Assembly: GCF_021026345.1 (NCBI RefSeq)
Contig: NZ_JAJNCZ010000001.1
Coordinates: 1,116,001 to 1,180,000, forward strand
Length of the DNA stretch: 64,000 nucleotides
DNA from: Rhizobium sp. GN54
GTDB taxonomy: Bacteria > Pseudomonadota > Alphaproteobacteria > Rhizobiales > Rhizobiaceae
Reading direction: 5' to 3'
The position numbers and the translations under genes are program-made. Shown piece by piece: positions 28,850 to 38,077 of the stretch (positions within the stretch are counted from its first letter, which is position 1; each line of letters opens with the position of its first letter). The notes beneath the pieces are model-generated. The model saw nothing but the letters and a program-made list of their open reading frames with translations, did no database searches and was not told where the DNA came from.

Positions 28850-29968
28850 ATGCGTGTCGGTTGCCCGAAGGAAATCAAGAACCATGAATATCGTGTGGGC
28901 CTGACGCCAGGTGCGGTGCGCGAATATGTGGCGCATGGCCACGAGGTGATCGTCGAGACGAAAGCCGGCGCCGGCATCGGCGCAGACGACGACGCCTACC
29001 GCGCGGCCGGCGCGAAGATCGTCGCCACCGCCCGCGACATCTTCGACAAGGCCGACATGGTCGTGAAGGTGAAAGAGCCGCAGCCCTCCGAATGGGCGCA
29101 GCTTCGCGACGGCCAGATCCTCTACACCTACCTGCACCTCGCGCCCGATCCGGAGCAGACCAAGGGCCTGCTGCAGTCCGGCGTGACGGCGATCGCCTAC
29201 GAGACGGTGACGGACGAGCGCGGCGGCCTGCCGCTGCTGGCGCCGATGTCGGAAGTGGCCGGGCGCCTGTCGATCCAGGCCGGCGCCACCGCGCTGCAGA
29301 AGGCCAATGGCGGCCGTGGCATCCTGCTCGGCGGCGTGCCGGGCGTGGAGCCCGCCAGGGTCGCCGTCATCGGCGGTGGCGTCGTCGGTCTGCATGCCGC
29401 CAGGATGGCCGCTGGGCTCGGCGCCGACATCACCATCCTCGACCGCTCGATCCCGCGCCTGCGCCAGCTGGACGACCTTTTCACCGGCCGCGTCCATACC
29501 CGTTATTCGACGATCGACGCGCTGGAGGAGGAAGTCTTCGCGGCCGATCTCGTCATCGGCGCGGTGCTGATTCCGGGCGCTGCCGCCCCCAAGCTCGTCA
29601 GCCGCGAGATGCTGTCGGGCATGAAGCGCGGCTCGGTGATCGTCGACGTGGCGATCGACCAGGGCGGCTGCTTCGAGACCTCGCACGCCACCACCCATTC
29701 CGAGCCGACCTACGAGGTCGACGGCGTCATCCACTATTGCGTCGCCAACATGCCGGGCGCGGTGCCGATCACCTCCGCGCAGGCTCTGAACAACGCCACC
29801 CTGCACTACGGTCTGCAATTGGCCGATCGCGGGTTGAAGGCGATCGCCGAGGACCGCCACCTGCGCGCCGGCCTCAACGTCCATCGCGGCCGCATCACCA
29901 ACAGGGCTGTCGCCGAGGCGCTGGGCTACGAGATGGCCGCACCGGAGGTCGCCCTCAACGTCGCCTGA
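28850..29968 (+). CDS. ald: Alanine dehydrogenase
   Basis: This 372-residue enzyme interconverts L-alanine and pyruvate plus ammonia with NAD. The N-terminus [20 protein letters not shown], with the substrate-binding Arg/Lys, and the NAD fold [20 protein letters not shown] are diagnostic. GAGAGG lies about ten bases before the ATG. A strong stem-loop follows at 30001. Control by the adjacent Lrp-type gene is inferred from the divergent layout. Confidence 0.96.
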   Translation: MRVGCPKEIKNHEYRVGLTPGAVREYVAHGHEVIVETKAGAGIGADDDAYRAAGAKIVATARDIFDKADMVVKVKEPQPSEWAQLRDGQILYTYLHLAPDPEQTKGLLQSGVTAIAYETVTDERGGLPLLAPMSEVAGRLSIQAGATALQKANGGRGILLGGVPGVEPARVAVIGGGVVGLHAARMAAGLGADITILDRSIPRLRQLDDLFTGRVHTRYSTIDALEEEVFAADLVIGAVLIPGAAAPKLVSREMLSGMKRGSVIVDVAIDQGGCFETSHATTHSEPTYEVDGVIHYCVANMPGAVPITSAQALNNATLHYGLQLADRGLKAIAEDRHLRAGLNVHRGRITNRAVAEALGYEMAAPEVALNVA

Positions 29969-30000
29969 GACGCCGTCCGGAACGATACGGACCAAAGAAC

Positions 30001-30029
30001 CGGCCCCGGAGGAATAGCCTCCGGGGCCG
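30001..30029 (+). terminator. Strong stem-loop after ald
   Basis: CGGCCCCGGAGG (30001-30012) and CCTCCGGGGCCG (30018-30029) form an exact 12-bp stem with a 5-base loop, 33 bases after the ald stop and followed by TTCGT. The short T content makes it a non-classical but plausible terminator. Confidence 0.75.
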
Positions 30030-30074
30030 TTCGTATGGAACGACATGCTGGCCCGGCCCGACGGGCCACGGCCG

Positions 30075-30539
30075 TCAGGTGCGTACGATCTTGCACTGGT
30101 AACAATTGTTGCGCGCCGAGCGCACATGCACATAGGCGATGTCGGTCCGTTCCAGCAGCGCCTCGGCATAGCCGGCGATCTCGCCGGTCGGGGTCACGGC
30201 ACCGGTGCCGTAGACGATGCGGTCGCGGTCGTCATATCCGCGGACGATATAGTCCCGGCTTTCCAGCATCGGCGGCAGCCCGGGCCCGGCATAGGCAGGG
30301 CAGGGTGCCGCGTGCAGGAAGATCGGGCCGGTCTCCGCATAGGGCTGCGGGTCCGGGAAGGGGCGGTGGGCGAGGATCAGATAGGCCTCTCCGGCCCTGA
30401 CGCTGTTGAGGCAGTGCCGGCAGGGCACGCCGTCGCCGTCGGAGACCGCCCGTTCCGGCGTCATGCCATAGGCATCCGGGCCGCCGTTCCAGTAGGCGGT
30501 TGCGGTCTCGGTCGGAAGGGGAAGGAACTGGACGGGCAT
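30075..30539 (-). CDS. DUF1203 family protein
   Basis: This 154-residue protein shows PCRHCLNSVRAGEAYLILAH and a C-terminal SARNNCYQCKIVRT; the Cys pairs and the general layout fit the DUF1203 family. It has no signal peptide. Its function is unknown. The ATG at 30539 is preceded by GGAGAG; a longer open frame exists upstream but adds an unlike leader. Confidence 0.75.
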   Translation of the reverse strand: MPVQFLPLPTETATAYWNGGPDAYGMTPERAVSDGDGVPCRHCLNSVRAGEAYLILAHRPFPDPQPYAETGPIFLHAAPCPAYAGPGLPPMLESRDYIVRGYDDRDRIVYGTGAVTPTGEIAGYAEALLERTDIAYVHVRSARNNCYQCKIVRT

Positions 30540-30614
30540 TGTGGCTCTCCGGTGGACGTGGAGCAAGGATGCTCCTGATCCCATTCCGGCGACACCCGAT
30601 TCCGGCACCCGGCT

Positions 30615-31772
30615 TCAGCGCGGGCGGCGGGCGGCCGCACCGCGGGCTTTCCGGTAGCGCTGGTCGCAGATCCTCAGGAGCGAGACCGGCCCGATGCCCG
30701 GGCGCCGGATGCAGATGTCGACCATGACCCGAGCCACGTTCCGGTAGTAGGCCTCGTTTCGCTGCGCGGCGCGCACGATCTTGTCGTGGCTCTCCCGTGC
30801 CCGGTCATAGGCGGCCTTGTCGGGGCCGAAGGGCAGCAGCCGGCGCAGGGAGAGGAGCCGCTCCTGGCGTTCGATATGGCTGACCCGGTCCTGTCGCGCC
30901 AGCGCCAGCCTTGCGGCGGCGGCAAATATGAAGTCACAGCTGTTCTTCCGCCAGAGGCGCCGCAGCCTTCTGGGGCAGGAGGCCATATAGGCGCGCAGCA
31001 GCGCCCGGCGCGTCCGGTCGTTTCGGCAGAACGGCCTCAGCAGTGTCGCCGCCAGCTCGATGCCGGCAAGGTCGTAGGCCATGAGTTCGTAGTCGATCAG
31101 GCCCACGGAGCCGTCGGCATCGACGATGATGTTGTCGCCGTAGAGGTCGCCGTGCGTCAGTTGCGTGGCCGAAAGCGTCTCGAGCCGCGCCAGGCTCGCC
31201 CGGATCCAGTCCCGCTGGGCGTCGGTCAGCCGGCCTTCTGCGGCGAGATAGGCCTCGTGCGGCAAGGTCGGATGCCGGTGCTGGAACAGCGCGTGGCGCG
31301 GTTCGCCGGTCAGCGCATTGAGGCGCGCCATCGTCTTGCCCAGCGAGGTCAGCCGCCCGGCGTCCGGTCGCCGCTCCAGCGGCCGGCCGGGCAGGTAGGA
31401 TAGCGCCAGCCAGTTGCCGTGGCGCAGCCGTTCGCCGGGGCTCGATGTCCGCGCGCAAATGCTCTGGACGGAAAGTCCCGCCCGTTCGAGCCGGCCGAGC
31501 GCTTCCTCGAACCGCACCATGGCGCGCCGGAAGCGGAAGCGGTAGAGAACGTAGGTCTGCCCGTCGAGCTTCACGATCCGCTTCTGCAGGTGGAAACGCC
31601 ACTTCCTGTGCAGGACGACGGCGTGCCCTGAGAGCAGTTCGCTGATGCTGGGATGGGCGCTCTTCATGCGAAGGGGAACGATCCTGTTGTGGCTGCCGTC
31701 TGGCCGCATCCCGATGGCGGCGCCCGTATATGGCTCAAACCGGACCGTGTTTCCAGTCGCAAGCCGAAGCAT
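30615..31772 (-). CDS. APH/choline-kinase-like phosphotransferase
   Basis: This 385-residue protein has a kinase-like fold: catalytic loop THGDLYGDNIIVD and metal site LIDYELMAYD, equivalent to HGDxxxxN and DFD of aminoglycoside/choline/homoserine kinases. The substrate is not evident. It has an extended basic C-terminus (RICDQRYRKARGAAARRPR). The start at 31772 lies 44 bases after the acetyltransferase stop; internal ATGs at residues 22 and 36 are possible alternatives. A resistance role should not be assumed. Confidence 0.7.
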   Translation of the reverse strand: MLRLATGNTVRFEPYTGAAIGMRPDGSHNRIVPLRMKSAHPSISELLSGHAVVLHRKWRFHLQKRIVKLDGQTYVLYRFRFRRAMVRFEEALGRLERAGLSVQSICARTSSPGERLRHGNWLALSYLPGRPLERRPDAGRLTSLGKTMARLNALTGEPRHALFQHRHPTLPHEAYLAAEGRLTDAQRDWIRASLARLETLSATQLTHGDLYGDNIIVDADGSVGLIDYELMAYDLAGIELAATLLRPFCRNDRTRRALLRAYMASCPRRLRRLWRKNSCDFIFAAAARLALARQDRVSHIERQERLLSLRRLLPFGPDKAAYDRARESHDKIVRAAQRNEAYYRNVARVMVDICIRRPGIGPVSLLRICDQRYRKARGAAARRPR

Positions 31773-31816
31773 CCCCGCCTTTCCGGAAACTCCGGCCGAA
31801 GGAGGTGCGGGATCCG

Positions 31817-32383
31817 TCAGCCGCGCCGCGCCAGTTCGAGGAGTTCGGCGTCCGACAGGGGCACGACGACGTCGTCGCGGGTGCGCACCGGCGAGAAGCC
31901 GAACATCTGGTAGAGCTGCAGGGCGCGGGGATGGTCGAGATTGTTGGTGGTGATCTCCAGCGCCCTCGGCTCGGAGGCCCAGGCGGCATAGAGCGTCTGC
32001 AGCAGGAACCACTTGCCGAGCCCGAGCCCGAGCGCCCGCTCGAACAGGCCGAAATGCACGAGTTCGGTCGTCTCGGCATCGTGCTGGAACAGTTCGAAGA
32101 AGCCCGCCGGCGCGCCGTCGACATAGAGCACGGTGACGTTGGTGCGCTTGTCGTGCAGGATTGCCGAGAGCGCTGCGTCGTCCATCCGCAGCCGGTCGAC
32201 CCAGTGCCAGCGGCGGCCGACCTGCGTGTAGAGGAAGCGGTAATAGGCGGTCGGGATCTCCGGCACGCGCATGATCGCGGTCTGGATGTTGACCGGCATC
32301 GGCAGGCTCTGCTTGGGCGGCGCCGTCATGCGCAGTTCGGTGATGTGGACCGGCAGCGGTGCCGGCCTGGCAGCGGCGGCCAT
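31817..32383 (-). CDS. GNAT-family N-acetyltransferase
   Basis: This 188-residue protein has the GNAT core: VTVLYVDGAPAGFFELFQ, the acetyl-CoA loop region LGLGLGKWFLLQTLYAAW and the late helix HPRALQLYQMFGFSPVRT. The acyl acceptor is unknown. It begins four bases after the sseA stop, so it is probably co-transcribed with sseA. Confidence 0.82.
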   Translation of the reverse strand: MAAAARPAPLPVHITELRMTAPPKQSLPMPVNIQTAIMRVPEIPTAYYRFLYTQVGRRWHWVDRLRMDDAALSAILHDKRTNVTVLYVDGAPAGFFELFQHDAETTELVHFGLFERALGLGLGKWFLLQTLYAAWASEPRALEITTNNLDHPRALQLYQMFGFSPVRTRDDVVVPLSDAELLELARRG

Positions 32384-32387
32384 CGGC

Positions 32388-33242
32388 TCAGCCCCGCCCC
32401 GTGACGACCGGCGTATCCTCGCGCGCGCCCCATTCGGACCACGAACCGTCATAGAGCGTGTTGTTCTCATGGCCGAGCGATTGCAGCGCCAGCGTGATGA
32501 TCGCCGCGGTCAGGCCCGAGCCGCAGGTGGTGACGACCGGCCGGTCGAGGTCGATCCCGGCCGCCTCGAACGTCGCTTTCAGGGCGTCGAGGTCCTTCAG
32601 CCGGCCATCGACCGAGAAGACGCCCGAGGGAAGGCTGCGGGCGCCGGGCATGTGGCCCGAGCGCATGCCGGCGCGCGGTTCGGCTTCCTCGCCGGCGAAG
32701 CGGCCGAGGCTGCGGGCATCGGCGATCTGGCGGCCGCCCGTCGAGGCGATCGCAAACATCTCGTCGAAGGAGGTGACCGCGTCCGCCTTGAACCGCGGCC
32801 GGAAACGGCCTGGCTTCGGCTCCGGCAGGTCGGTCTGCAGCGGCCGGCCCTCCTTCTTCCAGCCGTCGAGGCCGCCATCCATCACGAACACGTTCTCCGC
32901 CCCCATGGTCCGCAGCAGCCACCACACGCGCGGCGCGGTGAAGATGCCGGGGCCGTCATAGACCACGATGGTGTCGGTGTCGGAGATGCCGAACTTTTCC
33001 AGCGCGGTGGCGAAATCCTCCGGCGAGGGGATCGAATGCGGCAGGCCGGTCGAGTGGTCGGCGATCGCGTCCTGATCGTAGAAGACCGCCCCGGGCAGAT
33101 GCCCGGCGGCGTATTCGGCAGCGCCGTTGCGGTTCTGCGCGGGCAGGTACCACGAAGCGTCGATGATCCGGAATTCCGGAGCGCCCAGCTGCTTGTGGAC
33201 CCAGTCGGCACTGACGACGAACTTGCTCTTTTCGGCGGTCAC
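32388..33242 (-). CDS. sseA: 3-mercaptopyruvate sulfurtransferase
   Basis: This 284-residue protein has two rhodanese domains. The catalytic cysteine is C240 in TTCGSGLTA; the CGSGxT loop marks mercaptopyruvate sulfurtransferase rather than thiosulfate sulfurtransferase (CRxGxR/T). It transfers sulfur from 3-mercaptopyruvate, a cysteine breakdown product. It follows alaX after 12 bases and stands in an operon with cysK. Confidence 0.93.
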   Translation of the reverse strand: MTAEKSKFVVSADWVHKQLGAPEFRIIDASWYLPAQNRNGAAEYAAGHLPGAVFYDQDAIADHSTGLPHSIPSPEDFATALEKFGISDTDTIVVYDGPGIFTAPRVWWLLRTMGAENVFVMDGGLDGWKKEGRPLQTDLPEPKPGRFRPRFKADAVTSFDEMFAIASTGGRQIADARSLGRFAGEEAEPRAGMRSGHMPGARSLPSGVFSVDGRLKDLDALKATFEAAGIDLDRPVVTTCGSGLTAAIITLALQSLGHENNTLYDGSWSEWGAREDTPVVTGRG

Positions 33243-33254
33243 GAAGGCTTCTCC

Positions 33255-33998
33255 TCAAGGCGCAGGATCGGGCGCGCCGAACTTGATGCGGAAGCGCCGG
33301 TTCTCCTTGCCCTTTTTCTCGATCTTCGAAATGTGGATGGCGCCGACCTCCTGCGTCTCGGAGACATGCGTGCCGCCGCAGGGCTGGCTGTCGACCGCCG
33401 AGTTCTCGCCGATGCAGACGAGGCTGACCCGGCCGAGCCCGATCGGCGGGCGCACGTTCTTCGATTTCACGATGCCCGGATTGGCGGCAAGCTCCTCGTC
33501 GGTGATCCACTGGACATAGACGGGGTGGTTCTCGTCCACGAGCTGCATCAGTCGCGCCGTCACCTCGTCCTTGTCGATCGTCTCGCTCATGTCGAAATCG
33601 ACGCGGCTCTCCTCTTCGCCGACCGCCGCCCCGGTGATCGGGAAGGGGCAGACGACGGAGAGCAGGTGGCAGGCCGTGTGCATGCGCATCAGCCGGTAGC
33701 GGCGCGGCCAGTCCACGTGCAGCACCAGCGTCTCGCCCACGGCGGGAAGCAGGCCGGTCTCGAGCGGGCGGTGCAGGATGATGTCCTTCGTCGGGCCGTG
33801 CACGGTCGGGCCCAGCGCGATCCGGCTGCCGTCGGCGCGCTCGAGAAAGCCGGTATCGCCCGGCTGCCCGCCCGAGGTGGCATAGAAGCAGGTCTGGTCG
33901 AACTCGATGCCGCCGTCCTCGTGAACCGCCGTGACGATGGCCTCGGCGGTGGAAAGGTAGAAATCGTCACGAAAGAGCGCGGCAACGGGCTTCGTCAT
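33255..33998 (-). CDS. alaX: Alanyl-tRNA editing protein AlaX
   Basis: This 247-residue trans-editing protein removes serine (or glycine) mischarged on tRNA-Ala. It has the zinc site HTACH (H107, H111) and the second half CGGTH of the AlaRS editing domain, with the upstream FYATSGGQPGDTG motif shared with AlaRS. Its size fits the AlaX-M type. It lies three bases after cysK in the same operon. Confidence 0.93.
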   Translation of the reverse strand: MTKPVAALFRDDFYLSTAEAIVTAVHEDGGIEFDQTCFYATSGGQPGDTGFLERADGSRIALGPTVHGPTKDIILHRPLETGLLPAVGETLVLHVDWPRRYRLMRMHTACHLLSVVCPFPITGAAVGEEESRVDFDMSETIDKDEVTARLMQLVDENHPVYVQWITDEELAANPGIVKSKNVRPPIGLGRVSLVCIGENSAVDSQPCGGTHVSETQEVGAIHISKIEKKGKENRRFRIKFGAPDPAP

Positions 33999-34001
33999 CG
34001 A

Positions 34002-35042
34002 TCACGCAACAGCCTGGTAGGGGACCTTGATCGTCGATGTCGCCTTCAGCCATGCCGGTACCGGCAGGCCCTTCGAATCGAGGAAGTCCGGGTTGAACAG
34101 TTTGGACTGGTAGCGGTTACCATAGTCGCACAGGATCGTCACGATCGTATGGCCGGGGCCGAGATCCTTTGCCAGCCGGATGGCGCCGGCAATGTTGATC
34201 CCGGTCGAGCCGCCGACGCAGATGCCCTCGTGCTCGATCAGGTCGAAGACCAGCGGAACCGCCTCGGAATCAGGGATCTGGTAGGAGAAGTCGGGCGTGA
34301 AGCCTTCCAGGTTGGCGGTGATCCGGCCCTGGCCGATGCCCTCGGTGATCGAGCTTCCCGACGAAGTGAGCTCGCCATGGGCATAGAAGTTGTAGAGGGC
34401 AGCGCCGTCCGGGTCGGCAAGGCCGATCTTGATCGCCGGGTTCCTGGCGCGCAGGCCGGCGGCGACACCTGCAAGCGTCCCGCCCGAGCCGACGGCGCAG
34501 ATGAAGCCGTCTACCTTGCCGTCGGTGTCGCGCCAGATCTCCGGTGCCGTCGTTTCGACGTGGGCGTCGCGGTTGGCGACGTTGTCGAACTGGTTGGCCC
34601 AGATCGCCCCGTTCGGCTCGCTCGCCGCCAGTTGCTCGGCCAGCCGGCCGGACAGCTTCACGTAGTTGTTCGGGTTCTTGTAGGGGACGGCCGGAACCTC
34701 GACCAGTTCCGCGCCGAGCAGCCGCAGCGCGTCCTTCTTCTCCTGGCTCTGCGTCTCCGGGATGACGATGACGGTGCGGTAGCCGAGCGCCTGCGCAACA
34801 AGGGCAAGGCCGATGCCGGTGTTGCCGGCGGTGCCTTCCACGATGATGCCGCCCGGGCGCAACTGGCCGGCCTTTTCCGCCGCCCGGATGATCGAGAGCG
34901 CCGCGCGGTCCTTCACCGACTGGCCCGGGTTGAGAAACTCGGCCTTGCCCAGGATGGTGCACCCGGTCGCCTCCGAGGCGCGCTTCAGCCTGATGAGCGG
35001 GGTGTTGCCGATTGCGTCCAATACCGAAGGAAGAATTGCCAT
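34002..35042 (-). CDS. cysK: Cysteine synthase A
   Basis: This 346-residue PLP enzyme condenses O-acetylserine with sulfide to give cysteine. The PLP lysine is K44 in NPGQSVKDRAAL; EGTAGNTGIGLALVA binds substrate; CAVGSGGTLAGV binds the PLP phosphate. It is slightly longer than E. coli CysK and resembles the cysteine synthase A form of rhizobia. It is first in the cysK-alaX-sseA-GNAT-kinase run on the minus strand; the 193-base gap upstream has no gene. Confidence 0.93.
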   Translation of the reverse strand: MAILPSVLDAIGNTPLIRLKRASEATGCTILGKAEFLNPGQSVKDRAALSIIRAAEKAGQLRPGGIIVEGTAGNTGIGLALVAQALGYRTVIVIPETQSQEKKDALRLLGAELVEVPAVPYKNPNNYVKLSGRLAEQLAASEPNGAIWANQFDNVANRDAHVETTAPEIWRDTDGKVDGFICAVGSGGTLAGVAAGLRARNPAIKIGLADPDGAALYNFYAHGELTSSGSSITEGIGQGRITANLEGFTPDFSYQIPDSEAVPLVFDLIEHEGICVGGSTGINIAGAIRLAKDLGPGHTIVTILCDYGNRYQSKLFNPDFLDSKGLPVPAWLKATSTIKVPYQAVA

Positions 35043-35235
35043 TGTCCGCGACCTCGCACTTTAACGTCCTAGATTAGGCAGCGACTTTTCGGATCGCAAG
35101 CAATGGTTTGCAAGAAAATCTGTTCGCCGTTTCGAGGCCTTGGAGGCAAATTTTGGCCGAGCGGCCGTCGGCCCGGAGCCATCCCCGGACACGCAGGACC
35201 GTGGCCCGCCGCCTTTCGGGAGGCCCGGACAGCAC

Positions 35236-35859
35236 CTAGTCCTTCGGCATCGCCTCGTTGATGATCTTCGACAGGCTGTAGAGCCGCTGCTCGATCAGCG
35301 TTGGGACCTCGCAGACAAAAGTCAGCGACTGGACGCGCTCTTCGAAGATGCGGGTCTCCCATGCCAGTTGCTGGTCGTGCCTGGCGAGCACTGCCGGGTC
35401 GGTATCGGGCGTGGCGTGCAACTTGTCGATCTCCGCGGCCTTCCTCCTGATATCCGCCGCAAGGTCCCTTTGCTTGCCGGCATAGCGGGCGATGCCGGAG
35501 ATGATCTGGCCGCGCTCGATGTTGATCCTGTCGAACACCGCCATGAACAGCTGCTCCAGCTTTTCGTGCACCTGCTCCTGAGGCAGTGTCGCGGCAAAGT
35601 CGGAAACCTGCTTGCGCGCATTTTCGATCGCATTGCTGCGCTTGGTGAGTTCGGCGGCGAGATCGGACAGCCGGGCATCCTTTCCCCAGTCCTTGGCGCT
35701 CTCGGGGATCGCCTCGCCGTTCCACACCTGCGCGATCGAAAGTTCGGGCACCTTGCGCTGGATGCACGGCCAGTCCGGATCGGTGTTTGCAGCGGCACGG
35801 ACCGCCGGCGGCGCCGACAGGGTGACGAGCAGCGGAACGAGAAAAATGAACCGGTTCAT
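35236..35859 (-). CDS. Exported helical protein of the PQQ/lut-type cluster
   Basis: This 207-residue protein has a signal peptide (MNRFIFLVPLLVTLSAPPAV) and a mature part that is almost entirely helical with heptad-like Leu/Ile spacing (residues ~60-190), ending NEAMPKD. I do not recognise a domain. It overlaps the preceding permease gene by four bases (ATGA), so it is the last gene of this six-gene unit. In position it corresponds to lutG of Methylobacterium. Confidence 0.75.
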   Translation of the reverse strand: MNRFIFLVPLLVTLSAPPAVRAAANTDPDWPCIQRKVPELSIAQVWNGEAIPESAKDWGKDARLSDLAAELTKRSNAIENARKQVSDFAATLPQEQVHEKLEQLFMAVFDRINIERGQIISGIARYAGKQRDLAADIRRKAAEIDKLHATPDTDPAVLARHDQQLAWETRIFEERVQSLTFVCEVPTLIEQRLYSLSKIINEAMPKD

Positions 35860-36722
35860 TGGCTTCCTCCCATGTCCTGCTTGCGGACGGTCAGGCCGCG
35901 CGCAGGATTGTAGGCCAGGATGGCTGCGCCCAGCAGGGCGAGTGTGACAGCCATCACGACGACAAGCGATGTCCATTCGATGCGCGCATAGAAGGCGAAC
36001 CGGATGAGTTCGACCGCGTAGGTGAACGGGTTCAGGAGGCATATCTTGTAGAGCAGGGGGCTCGACTCCTGGACCCGCCAGAGCGGGTAGAGCGCCGAGG
36101 ACGCGAAATACATCGGAAAGATCACGAAATTCATGATCCCGGCGAAATTCTCCAGCTGCTTGACGAGGGACGACAGCAGCATGCCGAGCGCTCCAAGCAT
36201 CAATCCCGCGAGGAAGAGCGCCGGCAGGATCATCACATAGCCCGCGACCGGCGCCTTGACGTCCCAGAACCAGGCGATCGCCAGGAAGGCGTAGACCTGC
36301 AGCAGGGAGACGCCGACGCCCGCCAAAAGCTTCGACACCAGCAGGTACCATCGCGGAAAGGGACTGACGAGCAGGATGCGCATGTTGCCCATCTCGCGGT
36401 CATAGACCATCGACAGCGAGGACTGCATGCCGCTGAAGAGAAGGATCATCCCGCACAGTCCCGGCGTGATGTAGACCTCGTAGAGGACATAGGTCTCGTA
36501 GGGTGGAATGATAGAGACGCCGAGCACCTGCCGGAAGCCGGCCGCGAAGATGAAGAGCCAGAGGAGGGGGCGCACCAGCGAGGAGACGAAACGTTCCTTC
36601 TGCGAGAGATACCGCAGCCATTCCCGCACGAGAATGCCCTTCAGGCAGACGATGTACTGGCTGGTTGTGAAGCCCGTCCATTTCTCCCGCGGCAAGCCGG
36701 CGACGTCGGTCGCGTCGGTCAT
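35856..36722 (-). CDS. ABC-2-type permease of the PQQ/lut-type cluster
   Basis: This 288-residue protein has six predicted helices, including FVSSLVRPLLWLFIFAAGF and the ABC-2 signature region FAGIMNFVIFPMYFASSALYP. Such permeases occur with PQQ-dependent alcohol dehydrogenase loci (PedC-like) and as LutF in the lanthanide-uptake cluster. ABC-2 permeases usually export, so the direction of transport is not certain. It overlaps the ATPase gene by four bases. Confidence 0.85.
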   Translation of the reverse strand: MTDATDVAGLPREKWTGFTTSQYIVCLKGILVREWLRYLSQKERFVSSLVRPLLWLFIFAAGFRQVLGVSIIPPYETYVLYEVYITPGLCGMILLFSGMQSSLSMVYDREMGNMRILLVSPFPRWYLLVSKLLAGVGVSLLQVYAFLAIAWFWDVKAPVAGYVMILPALFLAGLMLGALGMLLSSLVKQLENFAGIMNFVIFPMYFASSALYPLWRVQESSPLLYKICLLNPFTYAVELIRFAFYARIEWTSLVVVMAVTLALLGAAILAYNPARGLTVRKQDMGGSQ

Positions 36723-37525
36723 GGCCTTCCTCCCCGGACGTTCATGTCCGTGATGCCGGTTAATTTCGAGAAGGCCTGGTTGATGGTCTCCGTTCCCGTG
36801 TTCGACAGAATGGTCGCCACCGGGCCGTCGGCAACCAGTTTTCCCTTGTCGAGAACAAGAACCTGGTCGGCCTGGCCGATCTCGTCGATCAGGTGGGTCG
36901 CCCAGAGCACGCTGATCCCGTCCCGCTCCACGAGCGCGCGGATGTCCTTCAGGATGGTCGCGCGGGACTTGATGTCGAGCCCCACCGTCGCTTCGTCGAG
37001 AAGCAGCAGCGACGGCCGGTGCAGCAGGGCGCGGATGATCTCGACGCGGCGGACCTGTCCGCCGGAAAGGCCGCGCACCTTCTCCTCGATGCGGTCGCTG
37101 AGGTCGATCGAATGGAGCAACTCGTCGATCCGCTGCCGCGCCACGCGCGTTCCGATGCCGTGCAGGGCAGCGTGGTAGAGGAGGTTCTGCCGGACGGTGA
37201 GGTCGAGATCGAGGGTGCGGGCCTGGAAGACGATGCCGAGACGCCTGAGCGCCTGGCCCGAGTTCCGGTCGATATCCTGGCCGAAGACGCGGATGCGGCC
37301 CGTCCGCGGCGAAAACAGATGGCTGACGAGCGAGAACAGCGTCGTCTTGCCGGCGCCGTTGAGCCCCAGAAGCACGGTGAACCGCGACGGCTCAATGGCA
37401 AACGAGACGTCGTCGAGCGCCTTTCGCTGTCCGTAATTGTAGCTGACCGAGGCGAGTTCGAGAGCGGCGGCTGCCGCTCTCTCCTCGGTTCGGGGCGTTT
37501 CTGGTGAACGCGATTGCAGTTTCAT
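36719..37525 (-). CDS. ABC ATPase of the PQQ/lut-type cluster
   Basis: This 268-residue ATPase has Walker A GLNGAGKTT (residues 54-62), signature LSGGQVRRVEIIRALL and Walker B LLLLDEATVGLD. It pairs with the overlapping permease gene. The same ATPase family is found next to PQQ alcohol dehydrogenase genes and as LutE. The first ~20 residues are unconserved, so an internal start is possible. Confidence 0.88.
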   Translation of the reverse strand: MKLQSRSPETPRTEERAAAAALELASVSYNYGQRKALDDVSFAIEPSRFTVLLGLNGAGKTTLFSLVSHLFSPRTGRIRVFGQDIDRNSGQALRRLGIVFQARTLDLDLTVRQNLLYHAALHGIGTRVARQRIDELLHSIDLSDRIEEKVRGLSGGQVRRVEIIRALLHRPSLLLLDEATVGLDIKSRATILKDIRALVERDGISVLWATHLIDEIGQADQVLVLDKGKLVADGPVATILSNTGTETINQAFSKLTGITDMNVRGGRP

Positions 37526-37577
37526 CGAATGTGCCTCTTGCAGGCTGCGGCCTGGCCGCAGCCTGCCGGAACTGACC

Positions 37578-38045
37578 TTACTTGATGATGATCTTGCCGG
37601 TCATGCCCTTGTCCGCGAGATCGGGGACCGACCATGTATATTCGCCCGGCCGCACCGTCGTGAACTGCACGTTGATCGTTCCCTCCGCATCGAATTCCAG
37701 CCAGGCGGGTGCGCCGTTCATGTGGATCTCGAGGTCGTTGATGACGATCTGGTTCATCCAGACATTGCGGAACAGATCGGTCAGGAACTTGTATTCGAGG
37801 CCGGCCGCAGAGGTGATCTTCCACCGGTAGCCCTGTCCCGCGATGAGCTCGAAGTCCTTCTGGTTGACGGCGAAGTTGTCGTCCTTCGATCCGAGGATCA
37901 GTTCCGGAACGTTCTGGCTGGCCCGCGTAACCTTGGGCGCGTCGTCGTCATCGTCGTCATCGTCGGACTGCGCAAGGGCCGGGTGTTGCATGGAAAGGGC
38001 GCCGGCTACGAGTGCGGCAAAGGCAATGACTTTGAATTTCGACAT
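37578..38045 (-). CDS. Exported cupredoxin-like protein with eight-Asp N-terminus
   Basis: This 155-residue protein has a signal peptide (MSKFKVIAFAALVAGALSMQ..., cleavage near residue 26), then eight consecutive aspartates (D28-D35). The rest looks like a cupredoxin-fold beta-sandwich ending FTTVRPGEYTWSVPDLADKG. Typical type-1 copper ligands (the Cys of a CxxxH/M loop) are absent, so copper binding by that site is unlikely. The acidic run could bind hard cations such as Ca2+ or lanthanides. Its place next to the ATPase resembles lutD of Methylobacterium. Confidence 0.75.
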   Translation of the reverse strand: MSKFKVIAFAALVAGALSMQHPALAQSDDDDDDDDAPKVTRASQNVPELILGSKDDNFAVNQKDFELIAGQGYRWKITSAAGLEYKFLTDLFRNVWMNQIVINDLEIHMNGAPAWLEFDAEGTINVQFTTVRPGEYTWSVPDLADKGMTGKIIIK

Positions 38046-38077
38046 GGTTTCCTCCCGTTGAAAATTGAAAATACGGA

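Noticed and set aside
30615-31772. Aminoglycoside-resistance gene
   Set aside because: Only the general kinase-like motifs are present; the chromosomal housekeeping context gives no support for a resistance role.
32271-35072. 933-codon plus-strand frame across sseA, alaX and cysK
   Set aside because: Its length is striking, but it lies antisense to three clear genes with catalytic motifs; composition is shadow-like.
37950-37982. Trinucleotide-repeat or sequencing artefact explanation for the Asp run
   Set aside because: Codons alternate GAC and GAT and the frame stays intact on both sides, so it looks like a real coding feature.
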